The notes beneath the pieces were generated by a model. It ran no database searches. It worked only from the letters and a program-made list of their open reading frames with translations, and had not been told where the DNA came from. DNA of 64,000 bases from UMGS1766 sp963597355 (GTDB lineage Bacteria; Bacillota; Clostridia; Oscillospirales; Oscillospiraceae). The stretch spans positions 180,761-244,760 of the forward strand of contig CAVBPR010000007.1 in assembly GCA_963597355.1 (NCBI GenBank). The letters run 5' to 3'. The position numbers and the translations under genes were made by a program. Shown here in pieces: positions 49,890-58,848 of this stretch (position 1 is its first letter; each line of letters begins with the position of its first letter).

Positions 49890-51377
49890 ATGTTCTCCCG
49901 CTCCAGTGGTATTCTTCTGCATCTTTCCAGTCTGCCCGGACCGTATGGAATGGGAACTATGGGGAAATATGCCCGCTCTTATATCGATTTTCTGGCCGAT
50001 TCCGGTCAAAAATACTGGCAGTTGCTTCCCCTTGTTCCCACCGGTGAGGGAAACTCGCCCTATATGTCTCCCTCTTCTGCCGCCGGCAATCCCTGGTTTA
50101 TTGATCCGGATGAACTGGCTGAAATGGGCCTGTTAACGCCGGAGGAATTGGAAAAAGCGCGCTGCGGAAATCCGGATCGTGTGGACTATTCCGCCGTCTC
50201 TGCCACACGAACGCCATTGCTTCGCGCCGCATTCGCACGGGCAGATGCAGCTCTGCGCAAAAAAACGGAGGAATTTTCTCTCGCTCATGCAGATTGGCTC
50301 CCGGATTATGCCCTCTTTATGGCCTGCCACGATCATTTTCAATGTTCCTTTACCGACTGGCCGGACAAAGCGCTTGTTCGCCGCCAACCGGAAGCATTGA
50401 GCCATTGGCGCAGTCTTCTGTCGGAGGATATTGCGTATCACACCTTTCTGCAGTATCTGTTTTTCCTTCAATGGTCCCAGCTAAAAGAATATGCCAACCA
50501 GCGTGGCATCCGCATCATCGGCGACATTCCGTTTTATGTTTCCGGCGATTCGGTCGACGTATGGGCCCATAAATCTTTGTTCCAAGTGGATATCGACGGA
50601 CACGCAAACCGTATGGCCGGTGTTCCGCCAGATCTTTTCAGTGATGTGGGGCAATTTTGGGGCAATCCCCTCTACCAATGGGAAAACCATGCCGCTGACG
50701 GCTATCAGTGGTGGTGCAGCCGCATTCGTCAGTCTATGGCCTTTTATGATGTAATCCGTATCGATCACTTCCGTGGATTTGATTCCTATTGGGAAATTCC
50801 AAAAGGTGCAAAGACCGCTATGGAGGGCTGCTGGCGGGAGGGCCCCGGAAATGATCTGCTGGATGCCATACGTACTGCAGTTCCGGAAGCCGAATTCATC
50901 GCAGAAGATTTAGGCGATCTGACGGAATCCGCTTATCGCTTCATCCAGGCTTCCGGTCTGCCCGGTCTGCGTGTGCTCACCGATGCGTTTAATGATTTGA
51001 GCGGAAGCTCCTCTTTTTTGCCCCATCATTGCATTCCTGATTCCGTTATTTACACCGGAACTCACGACACCCCTACCTTTGTAGGCTGGCTGTTTGAACA
51101 GGCCAGCGAAGCGCAGCGGCAATATGCGATCCAGTATTTGCGCCTTAGAGAAGACGAAGGATTCGGCTGGGGCGTCATTGCCGGGGCATGGAGCAGCGTG
51201 TGCAACCTGGCCATGGCTCCCCTGCAGGATGTACTTGGGCTTGGGAACGATGCGCGGATGAACCTTCCCGGCACTGCCGGCGACGGCAACTGGAGCTGGC
51301 GCGTTCGCGCTGAGGCCTTTAATCCAAGCGTATCCCAACATCTACACTTTTTAACCAGATTATATGGCCGACTATAA
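49890..51377 (+). CDS. malQ: 4-alpha-glucanotransferase
   Basis: A GH77 amylomaltase that disproportionates maltodextrins in the cytoplasm. 495 residues. SSGILLHLSSLPGPYGMG and YWQLLPLVPTGEGNSPY form the N-terminal site. The nucleophile Asp lies in VIRIDHFRGFDSYW, the acid/base Glu in FIAEDLGDLT, and the third acid in YTGTHDTPTFVGW. The ATG at 49890 follows GGAGGG. It is monocistronic, without phosphorylase or maltose genes beside it. Confidence 0.97.
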   Translation: MFSRSSGILLHLSSLPGPYGMGTMGKYARSYIDFLADSGQKYWQLLPLVPTGEGNSPYMSPSSAAGNPWFIDPDELAEMGLLTPEELEKARCGNPDRVDYSAVSATRTPLLRAAFARADAALRKKTEEFSLAHADWLPDYALFMACHDHFQCSFTDWPDKALVRRQPEALSHWRSLLSEDIAYHTFLQYLFFLQWSQLKEYANQRGIRIIGDIPFYVSGDSVDVWAHKSLFQVDIDGHANRMAGVPPDLFSDVGQFWGNPLYQWENHAADGYQWWCSRIRQSMAFYDVIRIDHFRGFDSYWEIPKGAKTAMEGCWREGPGNDLLDAIRTAVPEAEFIAEDLGDLTESAYRFIQASGLPGLRVLTDAFNDLSGSSSFLPHHCIPDSVIYTGTHDTPTFVGWLFEQASEAQRQYAIQYLRLREDEGFGWGVIAGAWSSVCNLAMAPLQDVLGLGNDARMNLPGTAGDGNWSWRVRAEAFNPSVSQHLHFLTRLYGRL

Positions 51378-51382
51378 AAAAC

Positions 51383-51415
51383 ATAGCGTGTGGCGCATTT
51401 TGCACCACACGCTAT
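51383..51415. terminator. Bidirectional terminator between malQ and the membrane-protein gene
   Basis: A 15-bp stem with one mismatch and a 3-base loop (ATAGCGTGTGG...CCACACGCTAT), with A-rich and T-rich flanks. Confidence 0.9.
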
Positions 51416-51417
51416 AT

Positions 51418-52557
51418 TTATGCAAATAACTTTTGCTGGATCGTTTTTATCTGGTCCTCCTGGATGGGTTCCGATGAGGTCACCACAGCAATTTGATTCC
51501 GGTATCGCAGCAGAACCGTTTTCCCTTCGTTGCGACTCCATCCCCAGTTTTCCTCTGTCCAGTCTCCCTGAGCAAATGCCCGCGCAAATACATCGTCTGC
51601 AACACATTGCACGGCGCACTTCGTTACCTCGCTGGAGATGCTCCCCTGATCTGAAAATTCCCAATAGGACGTCTTGCGCGCCAAAACGGTTCCATTTACC
51701 TGATAGGTGCTTCCCTTCAGTTCGCCGTCATCATCAAAATCGCTGAGCTGCAGCACGGGGGCGTTGGTCGTTTCATAATGCAGTTCTTTTCCCACTCCAA
51801 CCGTTTGATTGATGTTGGGGCACAAAATGCCAACACACAGCACCACAAGGCAGATTCCGGCGCAAATACCTGCCGTTATTCGACTTCTTCGCCATAATCC
51901 CAACACGGTTGCTGCCGCAACCGCCGCCAGAAGCAACACAAAGAACAGATGATCTTCGCTCTCATCCAGTATCCTCAGCAGCAACAATAGGAAAATCCCC
52001 GCCAATGCGACCGGTGGGGTCAGTCCGTGAACCCAGGCAGCCGGATAACTTCGCCACGCAGCCAGATAGGATATCGCTAATGCCGCCATCACTCCGCCGA
52101 CAACCGGAATACCAAGATTAAAATAGGTGCTGTACCACGCTTCATTTGACCCGGGATGCCACATGCACCACGCAAGCAGTCCAATCAGGCAAATCAGCCC
52201 CGCAAACAACAGATACGGCATTTTACGATCTGGATGTACACTGCCATCCTGCTGCAATTTTTTCAGCAGACCCTGCTCATCCGGTTGTACACAAGGCATG
52301 GACAAAAAAATAGCCATACCATTGAATCCGCCCAACAAAGTCCAGCCGAAGCAACTGAAATCATCTGACTGCGGTGCATGTTTTGCATTTCCAAACGGCA
52401 CAACCAGATAGCGCACTTCGCTTCGACTGGTCTCTTCAAAGGTAGCAGTAAACAGTCCATCCGTATTCGTTAATACCAAGCCCTTTTTCGCCAGTCGCTC
52501 CAGCCGCGTCTGCAAATGCCTTGCATCACAGGAAAGAAAGTATAGAAATTTCCGCAC
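51418..52557 (-). CDS. Membrane protein with DUF2812-like N-terminal domain
   Basis: A 379-residue protein starting at a GTG (52557) after AGGAGGAG. Residues 1-80 resemble the DUF2812 head (a Cys-containing helix, LERLAKKGLVLTNTDGLFTA, then YLVVPFG). Five or so membrane helices lie at about 115-255. A soluble C-terminal part of about 120 residues (from LHYETTNAPVLQL) carries two Cys (KCAVQC), possibly outside the cell. DUF2812 genes usually sit beside a PadR regulator; none is here. The function is unknown. Confidence 0.6.
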   Translation of the reverse strand: MRKFLYFLSCDARHLQTRLERLAKKGLVLTNTDGLFTATFEETSRSEVRYLVVPFGNAKHAPQSDDFSCFGWTLLGGFNGMAIFLSMPCVQPDEQGLLKKLQQDGSVHPDRKMPYLLFAGLICLIGLLAWCMWHPGSNEAWYSTYFNLGIPVVGGVMAALAISYLAAWRSYPAAWVHGLTPPVALAGIFLLLLLRILDESEDHLFFVLLLAAVAAATVLGLWRRSRITAGICAGICLVVLCVGILCPNINQTVGVGKELHYETTNAPVLQLSDFDDDGELKGSTYQVNGTVLARKTSYWEFSDQGSISSEVTKCAVQCVADDVFARAFAQGDWTEENWGWSRNEGKTVLLRYRNQIAVVTSSEPIQEDQIKTIQQKLFA

Positions 52558-52637
52558 GCAAAAATCTCCTCCTTTTATCCTATTGTAGCGGTTTCAGGCA
52601 AAAGCGTCAATATTCCGGTTTTTCGCAGACAGGATAA

Positions 52638-52664
52638 AAGGGCGAGAGGTTTTCTCTCGCCCTT
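52638..52664 (-). terminator. Terminator of purF
   Basis: A perfect 11-bp stem (AAGGGCGAGAG and complement) with a 5-base loop; leftward it is followed by TTATCC. Confidence 0.85.
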
Positions 52665-52684
52665 CGTATATACTTCATGTTTTC

Positions 52685-54085
52685 TCAGCCGCAGGTAGTG
52701 ACCGGTGCATCCAAATGACTGGCTGGAATGTCCAGAGGATAGTGCTCTGTAAAGCATCCATCGCAGAAACCGCATTGGGCATCCGGTGCAATGCGATAGA
52801 GATTTTCCATCGACAAAAACTCCAGACTGTCTGCACCGGCAATCTCACAGATTTCATCCACAGTGTGATGACATGCGATTAATTTTTCCTTGTTCGGAAT
52901 GTCTGTTCCAAAATAGCAGGGTGCAATGAATTCCGGCGAAGAAATCCGCATGTGAACCTCTGTTGCACCTGCGCTGCGAAGCAGGTTGATAATTGCCTTG
53001 CAGGTTGTGCCGCGAACAATGGAGTCGTCTACCATGACGATTCGTTTGCCCTCCACCTGACTGCGCAATGCGCCCAGTTTGATGCGAACTGCTGCCTCAC
53101 GATCCGACTGATTCGGCGTAATAAAGGTGCGGCCAATGTAGCGGTTTTTTACAAAGCCTTCTCCGTAGGGAATGCCAGAGGCCTCAGCATAGCCCAAAGC
53201 GGCATCCAAGCCGGAATCCGGCACACCGATAACAAGATCTGCCTCAACCGGTCTTTGCTCAAAAAGGAGACGCCCTGCGTTTTTGCGCGCTTCGTGGACG
53301 GATTGACCGCAAATAATGCTGTCTGGCCGAGCAAAATAGATGTACTCAAAGATGCACATATGGCTCTGGTTTCGACAGTTATCCCGAATGGATCGAATTT
53401 CTCCATCCTCTACAACCACGATTTCGCCTGGCTCTACCTCTCGCACGTATTCCGCATCTACGCCATCCAATGCACAGGATTCCGAGGCAAACAGCACGGC
53501 ATCGCCCTTGCGGCCAATACAGAGGGGACGGAAGCCCCAGGGGTCACGGGCGGCAATCAACTTACGAGGAGACATAACAATCAGGGAAAATGCTCCTTTT
53601 AGCCGGGGAAGCGCCCGATTCACCGCCTCTTCTACCGACGGTGCAGTCAATCGCTCATGGGCAATGGCATAGGAGATTACTTCTGTGTCACTGGTGGTCT
53701 GGAAGATAGCGCCTTGATATTCAAATCCGGTCCGCAGCTCTTCTGTATTGACCAGGTTGCCGTTATGCACTACAGCCAGTGTGCCCTTGACATATTTCAG
53801 CGTCAGCGGCTGGGCATTCTCACGCATGCCTGCACCAGTGGTGGCATACCGAACGTGTCCTACCGCACAAGTTCCACCCAGCTCATCCAGCTTATCCTCA
53901 TCGAATACATCGCCGACCAAACCGACATCCTTATAATAAGCCAGCTCTCTGTCATTGGTTACTGCTATGCCGCACGCTTCCTGCCCCCGGTGCTGCAAAG
54001 CATACAGACCGTAATAGGTAGTACGAGCACAATCTCCCTTTGGATCGTAAACGCCGAATACGCCGCATTCCTCATGGATGGACAT
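52685..54085 (-). CDS. purF: Amidophosphoribosyltransferase
   Basis: PurF makes phosphoribosylamine from PRPP and glutamine, the first step of purine synthesis. The start at 54085 follows GGAGGAG. Residues 1-6 (MSIHEE) form a short propeptide, and Cys7 (CGVFGVYD) is the Ntn nucleophile after cleavage. RGQEACGIA and NGNLVN are glutaminase motifs; VMVDDSIVRGTT binds PRPP. Cys in SHMCIFEY, FIAPCYFG and QCGFCDGC match the Bacillus-type 4Fe-4S ligands. 466 residues. It stands alone, outside a pur operon. Confidence 0.98.
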   Translation of the reverse strand: MSIHEECGVFGVYDPKGDCARTTYYGLYALQHRGQEACGIAVTNDRELAYYKDVGLVGDVFDEDKLDELGGTCAVGHVRYATTGAGMRENAQPLTLKYVKGTLAVVHNGNLVNTEELRTGFEYQGAIFQTTSDTEVISYAIAHERLTAPSVEEAVNRALPRLKGAFSLIVMSPRKLIAARDPWGFRPLCIGRKGDAVLFASESCALDGVDAEYVREVEPGEIVVVEDGEIRSIRDNCRNQSHMCIFEYIYFARPDSIICGQSVHEARKNAGRLLFEQRPVEADLVIGVPDSGLDAALGYAEASGIPYGEGFVKNRYIGRTFITPNQSDREAAVRIKLGALRSQVEGKRIVMVDDSIVRGTTCKAIINLLRSAGATEVHMRISSPEFIAPCYFGTDIPNKEKLIACHHTVDEICEIAGADSLEFLSMENLYRIAPDAQCGFCDGCFTEHYPLDIPASHLDAPVTTCG

Positions 54086-54120
54086 AGAATCTCCTCCAGA
54101 CAACTTAATAGGATGTCAAA

Positions 54121-54145
54121 ATTATAGCGGAAATTTGCGCAAATT
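54121..54145 (-). promoter_or_regulatory. purF -10 box with overlapping palindrome
   Basis: On the minus strand, TATAAT (54121-54126); the -35 box is poor (TAGCAA at 17 bases). A perfect 14-base palindrome, AATTTGCGCAAATT, occupies 54132-54145 within the spacer. Weak -35 plus palindrome suggests a regulated promoter. It does not match the Bacillus PurR box. Confidence 0.5.
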
Positions 54146-54224
54146 GCTACTGCTCAGAACAGAAAACTTGCTTCGATGCGGCTTAAATTTATCGTGGAAT
54201 TTGCTCGCTTTTGACGAACAGAGG

Positions 54225-54352
54225 GGCTTTGCCTGTTTGCAAAGCCACCACAATAGAACAGCATCGAGAAGAAATTCCCCATGCGCGGCATGCAATGCAG
54301 CGTGATTGCCTTTAAACAGCGAAAAGCACGGTGTAGGTACATCGTGCTTTTC
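54225..54352. other. Gap between purF and ridA holding two hairpins
   Basis: The 298-base gap has hairpin GGCTTTGC/GCAAAGCC (54225-54246) and GAAAAGCACG/CGTGCTTTTC (54321-54352). The second lies just after ridA and may be its terminator. A 90-codon open frame across the gap lacks a ribosome site. Confidence 0.5.
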
Positions 54353-54383
54353 TTGCGGATAAGTTATGTAATTCAACTTTTTT

Positions 54384-54791
54384 TTATTTATCAAACGGAA
54401 TCATGCCGCGAGAGCAAATGCACTCGATTTCTACGAGGCCGCCCTTGGGAAGTGCAGCAACCTGAACAGCAGAGCGAGCGGGATAATTGGAGGTGAAGTG
54501 CTTTGCATAAACCTCGTTCATAGCGGCAAAGTCGTTGATGTCGGCCAGGAAAACAGTGGTCTTGATGACATTGTCCAGCGTCAGGTCTGCCTCAGCCAGG
54601 ATTGCCTCCACGTTTTTCAGAGACTGCTCCGTCTGAGCCTGAATGCCGCCTTCGACCAGATTTCCGGTGGCAGGATCAATGGCCAGCTGGCCGGACAAAA
54701 AGACCATGCCTCCAACGCAGACGGCCTGAGAGTAGGGGCCGATGGCGGCGGGAGCCTTTTCGGTAGAAACAATGTTCTTGATCTTTTCCAT
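54384..54791 (-). CDS. ridA: RidA-family enamine/imine deaminase
   Basis: RidA hydrolyses the reactive enamine and imine intermediates that PLP enzymes release from serine, threonine and cysteine. The 135-residue chorismate-mutase-like fold is complete: APAAIGPYSQAV, GMVFLSGQLAIDPATG, VIKTTVFLADINDFAAMNEV, and ARSAVQVAALPKGGLVEIE with the key Arg and Glu. It lies 42 bases after the Fe-S gene and may be the end of the redox operon, which would tie that operon to PLP-lyase chemistry. Confidence 0.96.
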   Translation of the reverse strand: MEKIKNIVSTEKAPAAIGPYSQAVCVGGMVFLSGQLAIDPATGNLVEGGIQAQTEQSLKNVEAILAEADLTLDNVIKTTVFLADINDFAAMNEVYAKHFTSNYPARSAVQVAALPKGGLVEIECICSRGMIPFDK

Positions 54792-54833
54792 GATAATAAT
54801 CTCCTTTTGTGTTTATTCTATTTACTGAATAAA

Positions 54834-55358
54834 TCAGCGGTTCGATGAATTCAGGGCATTCCAGCTCTTGTAGAGCTGGGCCAAAGAGGATTCTTCTGTC
54901 GCATCCTCGGACCAGTGCCAGCTGAGAGCATTTGTGGGACAGGCGTGAACGCAGGCGGGCTGAAGACCGGCCTGAATACGTTCCAGACATCCGTGACACT
55001 TCTCCATTTTTTCCCTTGGACGCTTTTCGCCGGTGGGGCGGAAGGTGGGCGCACCATAGGGACATGCCATAGCACAGGAATGGCAACCGACGCACCGGGT
55101 GGTATCATACCGGGTCAGGCCGGTTTCCTCATCTTTAAAGAGACAGCCGACAGGACAGGCGGTGACACATGGAGCGTCGGGACAGTGCAGGCAGGCGATG
55201 GAGACGTAGGCTTGGTCATCGGCGCTTTCGTAGCGGTAGACCTTGCGGTAGGGCTGCATACCGCACTCTACATCAATATCGTTCTGGTCCATGCAGGCAA
55301 TGGCGCAGGCGCCGCAGGCGGAACATTTTTCGGGATCGAAATCGAACACAAATCGCAT
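54834..55358 (-). CDS. 4Fe-4S electron-transfer subunit (DmsB/HycB type)
   Basis: 174 residues with four ferredoxin Cys sets: CSACGACAIACM, CLHCPDAPCVTACPVGC, CVGCHSCAMACPYG and CHGCLERIQAGLQPACVHAC. That makes it a four-cluster polyferredoxin subunit like DmsB, which passes electrons to a molybdenum subunit. There is no signal peptide and no membrane anchor. It starts three bases after the molybdoenzyme stop, so the two are cotranslated. Confidence 0.94.
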   Translation of the reverse strand: MRFVFDFDPEKCSACGACAIACMDQNDIDVECGMQPYRKVYRYESADDQAYVSIACLHCPDAPCVTACPVGCLFKDEETGLTRYDTTRCVGCHSCAMACPYGAPTFRPTGEKRPREKMEKCHGCLERIQAGLQPACVHACPTNALSWHWSEDATEESSLAQLYKSWNALNSSNR

Positions 55359-55361
55359 GAC

Positions 55362-57485
55362 TTACACCTCCTTTTTCGCAATGGCGCAGCGGACACTGCG
55401 ATAGCCGGGGAAGCCGGAATAAGGATCGTTATGTCCGGGGGGAATAATGGAGTTGACGTCTGCCTCTGTGTAACCGTGATACATGAATACGGTTCCCGGC
55501 TTGACAGTCCGAGTGGGGTTAACGCCGACGGTGATCTCGCCGACGCGAGTGGACAGAGTGATGGTGTCGCCCTTGTGAATGCCCATGGTTTTAGCATCCT
55601 CGTCATTCATGTCGGCGGTGGGGATGGGGCGCATGGAGCGCAGCCACGGAACCTTATGCAGACGGGAATGCAGCGCGGTGGGAATGCGCGCGCCGGTCAC
55701 AAGGCGGAAGGGGTATTTTTCCGGATCGACATCGTCGATGCTGTCCTTCCAGGTGGGCAGCGGGTCGAGACCGGGATGTTTTTCAATAATGGTGGAGTAC
55801 AGCTCAAATTTCCCGGTAGGAGTTTTGAAGCCATGTTCCCCAACGGGGATGACCGTTACGCCCTCCAATTTTTGCGGGAACTGGCTGTGTGCCTTCAGAA
55901 AGTCGATGTCAACAGGTGTTTCCCGCAGCATATAGCGCACACAGGCCTCTGGCCCGGATTTCAGCAAATCGTCGTCGACATCGAGACGGCGCGCCAGTTC
56001 GCAAATAATCTCATCATCCGGACGGGACTCTCCCAGAGGAGCGATGACCGGTTCGGTATATTGGCCGAATCCACCGCCAAACACTTTGAATTCACTGCGC
56101 TCAAAGGAGGAACAGCAGGGAAGAACGATGTCAGCCAGCTTTGCTGAGTCGGTCATGAACAGGTCGATGTCAACAAAGAAGTCCAGCTCTTTGATGGCCT
56201 TTTCCAGTTCCTTGTCGCCGTTAAACATGCGGAAGTTCATGCCATGGGCGTAAAGCGCCTTGACAGGATAGGGAAGCCCCTGGGCAATTTGACGGGCCAG
56301 GTCGTTGCCCTGCATCTCCCCGACGACTTCGTCCCACAGGGGGAAACGCACAGCGCCTACCGGCCGCGGGGCATCCTTTGGATATTTCTCAAAGGGGAAC
56401 TCGTGGTCAAGGGTGCTGAATCCGGCCATGGAGTGGGCATAAGTCAGGGGCGCAGGAACCATTCCGCCGGGACGGTCGTAGGTGCCCATCAGGGCGGACA
56501 GAGCCATAACGGCGCGATGAGTTTGCATTCCATTGGTATGGTGCACCAGCGCCGCACCGGACTGATTGATGGCCAGCGGCATGTTTTCGTGGATCATCTT
56601 CGCCGCCAGACGGGTCTTTTCTGCCGGCACATCCGTCAGTTTCTCAACTCGCTCAGGAGTGAAATCCATGACGTAGGCCTTGTATTGCTCATAGCCGTAG
56701 ACGTTCTTTTCAATGTAGTCATGGTCGACCCAGTCGTTGACAATCAGCTCCCGGGCAAGACCCAGCGCCAGAGCGCAGTCCGTGCCGGGCTTGATGCGCA
56801 GGTGCAGGTCGCACTGCTTCTCTACGGCAGGGGTGATGCGGGGATCGACGATAATGACCTTCATGCCCCGCTTCCGAGCCATCTCTACACCGGTGGTCAT
56901 CAGGTACTGGGCATAGTAAGCATTATAGCACCATCCGAGAAAAATGCCAGCATTTCTGAGGTCGGGAGAGGCAAAATCTGCACCGGTGGCGATGCGCCAG
57001 GACATAATCGTGGAGGTGAAGCAGGAAGAAGATTCCGTTCCGTAATTTACAGACCCGAAGTCGTAGCAAAGGCGCTGCAAAAATGGACGATACCACTTAT
57101 TGTAGCCAGAGTAGAAGGCCACAGAGCAGGGGCCATAAGTCTGCTTTATCTTATTTAGCTGTTTTACAATCTCATCAAGGGCTTCATCCCAGGTGATGGG
57201 TTCAAATTTGCCTTCACCTCGCTCGCCAATCCGGCGCAGAGGGGTCAGCACACGATCCTTCCGGTAAATATACTGGCGATTGGATTGTCCCTTGGGACAC
57301 AGTAGACCATGGTTGGTGGGGTGACCGTCAGTACCCTCTACCTTGATGATTTTACCGTCCTTCACATAGCAGGTCACGCCGCAGTGGGGACCGGGGGCAC
57401 ACACGTCGCAGAAGCTGTTGCGGGTGATGATGCCGGTGTCCTCACCGGGCACTTTGCTGTGCAGTCGCTCTTCTGTGGTACTCAA
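55362..57485 (-). CDS. Molybdopterin-dependent oxidoreductase (DMSO reductase family), cytoplasmic
   Basis: 707 residues. The N-terminal 4Fe-4S site is C26-X2-C29-X5-C35-X27-C63. ESSSCFTSTIM at 151-161 is the probable Mo-ligand region, with Cys155 the candidate. Molybdopterin-binding parts continue to the end (TPTGKFELYST, YPFRLVTGAR, MNDEDAKTMGIHKGD). There is no twin-arginine signal, so it stays in the cytoplasm. The substrate is unknown. Its ATG overlaps the stop of the FAD protein; the Fe-S gene follows at once. Electrons could flow NAD(P)H, flavin, Fe-S, Mo. Confidence 0.9.
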   Translation of the reverse strand: MSTTEERLHSKVPGEDTGIITRNSFCDVCAPGPHCGVTCYVKDGKIIKVEGTDGHPTNHGLLCPKGQSNRQYIYRKDRVLTPLRRIGERGEGKFEPITWDEALDEIVKQLNKIKQTYGPCSVAFYSGYNKWYRPFLQRLCYDFGSVNYGTESSSCFTSTIMSWRIATGADFASPDLRNAGIFLGWCYNAYYAQYLMTTGVEMARKRGMKVIIVDPRITPAVEKQCDLHLRIKPGTDCALALGLARELIVNDWVDHDYIEKNVYGYEQYKAYVMDFTPERVEKLTDVPAEKTRLAAKMIHENMPLAINQSGAALVHHTNGMQTHRAVMALSALMGTYDRPGGMVPAPLTYAHSMAGFSTLDHEFPFEKYPKDAPRPVGAVRFPLWDEVVGEMQGNDLARQIAQGLPYPVKALYAHGMNFRMFNGDKELEKAIKELDFFVDIDLFMTDSAKLADIVLPCCSSFERSEFKVFGGGFGQYTEPVIAPLGESRPDDEIICELARRLDVDDDLLKSGPEACVRYMLRETPVDIDFLKAHSQFPQKLEGVTVIPVGEHGFKTPTGKFELYSTIIEKHPGLDPLPTWKDSIDDVDPEKYPFRLVTGARIPTALHSRLHKVPWLRSMRPIPTADMNDEDAKTMGIHKGDTITLSTRVGEITVGVNPTRTVKPGTVFMYHGYTEADVNSIIPPGHNDPYSGFPGYRSVRCAIAKKEV

Positions 57486-58756
57486 TGCTGGTCACTCCCT
57501 TCAAACAAAGTTAGAAATTCGTCGGTAAACCCTTCCCGGGCAAGCAATCCCCGCAGAGCAGTTGGGAGAGGGGCCTTATTGCCGGTGAAGCGATTCATAA
57601 TGTAGTTCTTAATGACGCCGCTGATGTGGTAGCTGTCCAGCAGATTGATGCAGCGGATCTCACCGTCGGACACCACCGCCTTGACGTAACGGGTATCGGT
57701 GGGTTTTCCAATGGTGTGTACCTCCCCCTCGGCATTTACATCGCCGAAGGAGATGAAGTCCATGCCCATAAAGTGGGTAATGTTATGCAGAATATTGCCG
57801 GAGAAGATCGTCGGATCTCCTGCCATGCAGTGCCCGGCGGTTTGTCCCTGATAGGCGGCATTGGCCCAAAGACCAATGATCTGGTGGCCACCGGTCATAA
57901 TGTTCCGTCCTTCACAGCAGTCGCCGGCGGCATAAATGCCTGGAACAGAGGTTTGCATACTGTCGTCTACCACGATGCCGCGGCCGACTTCCAGTCCGGC
58001 CTCCCGTGCCAGCGCGGTGCGGGCGCGGGTACCGATGCAGAGCACCAGCAGGTCGCTGACGACCGGTTCGCCTTCGGCAAACACAGTGGTCACATGGTCG
58101 TCCAGCTCTTCAGCAGAGGTGACAGCCGAGCCGAAACGCAGTTTAATGCCCTTCTCCACCAGACGGCGCTCAATTTCCTCTGAGACATCCGGGAAGGCGG
58201 CCAGCGGGAAGATGCGGTTTGCCATGTCCGCCAGCGTGCAGTCATAGCCTGCCTCCTGACATAGCTCGACGATCTTGATGCCCACCATGCTGCCGCCGAT
58301 GACGGTGACAGAGTGGATGTTGCCCTGCTCCATGCGCTCCCGGAGCAGTTTAGCGTCCGCCACAGTGCGCATGCACAGAACACGCTTGCCGGGAGTGACG
58401 CCCAGGGGCGGAACCACCGGATCCGCACCGGTGGCCAACAAGATTCCGTCGAAGGGGCCAAAATGTGCACCGCCACAAGTCAGGGTGCGATTTTCGGCAT
58501 CCAATGCGGTGACGGGACAGTCCATATGAAGAACAGGATTCAATCGCTGCTGGATCTGCTCCAGCGAACCGAAGGGGAACAGTCCCTCAAAGGGCAAACG
58601 ACCGGCGGCATAGTAAGTAGTCAACATGGGGTTGGCCGGAGGATCGATCAGGTCAGAGAATATATGGATTTCAGCATCCATGTCGCTTTCCCGCAGCGCA
58701 GTTAGAGCCTGATACCCGGCGCAGCCGAAGCCGACAATAGCATAACGTTTTGACAT
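57482..58756 (-). CDS. NAD(P)/FAD-dependent oxidoreductase (pyridine nucleotide-disulfide type)
   Basis: 424 residues. Two Rossmann motifs: YAIVGFGCAGYQALTAL for FAD and VTVIGGSMVGIKIVELC for NAD(P). LLATGADPVVPP and VPGIYAAGDCCEG are the usual FAD contacts. The C-terminal 100 residues resemble the nitrite-reductase/rubredoxin-reductase type. No redox CxxC in the active-site position is seen. The ATG at 58756 is chosen from the Rossmann start. It is the first enzyme gene of the Mo operon and its likely electron entry. Confidence 0.9.
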   Translation of the reverse strand: MSKRYAIVGFGCAGYQALTALRESDMDAEIHIFSDLIDPPANPMLTTYYAAGRLPFEGLFPFGSLEQIQQRLNPVLHMDCPVTALDAENRTLTCGGAHFGPFDGILLATGADPVVPPLGVTPGKRVLCMRTVADAKLLRERMEQGNIHSVTVIGGSMVGIKIVELCQEAGYDCTLADMANRIFPLAAFPDVSEEIERRLVEKGIKLRFGSAVTSAEELDDHVTTVFAEGEPVVSDLLVLCIGTRARTALAREAGLEVGRGIVVDDSMQTSVPGIYAAGDCCEGRNIMTGGHQIIGLWANAAYQGQTAGHCMAGDPTIFSGNILHNITHFMGMDFISFGDVNAEGEVHTIGKPTDTRYVKAVVSDGEIRCINLLDSYHISGVIKNYIMNRFTGNKAPLPTALRGLLAREGFTDEFLTLFEGSDQH

Positions 58757-58848
58757 GGTTGGACACCTGCTTTCCAAAAATGATGTATTACAGCTGTTGT
58801 AGTCAGTTTATAAATGTGCTTGATTTGATCTCACGCCGGCGATAATGG

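Noticed and set aside
54915..56147. 410-codon frame on the plus strand opposite the Fe-S and Mo genes
   Set aside because: Gly/Val-rich shadow of two strongly supported genes, without a start signal.
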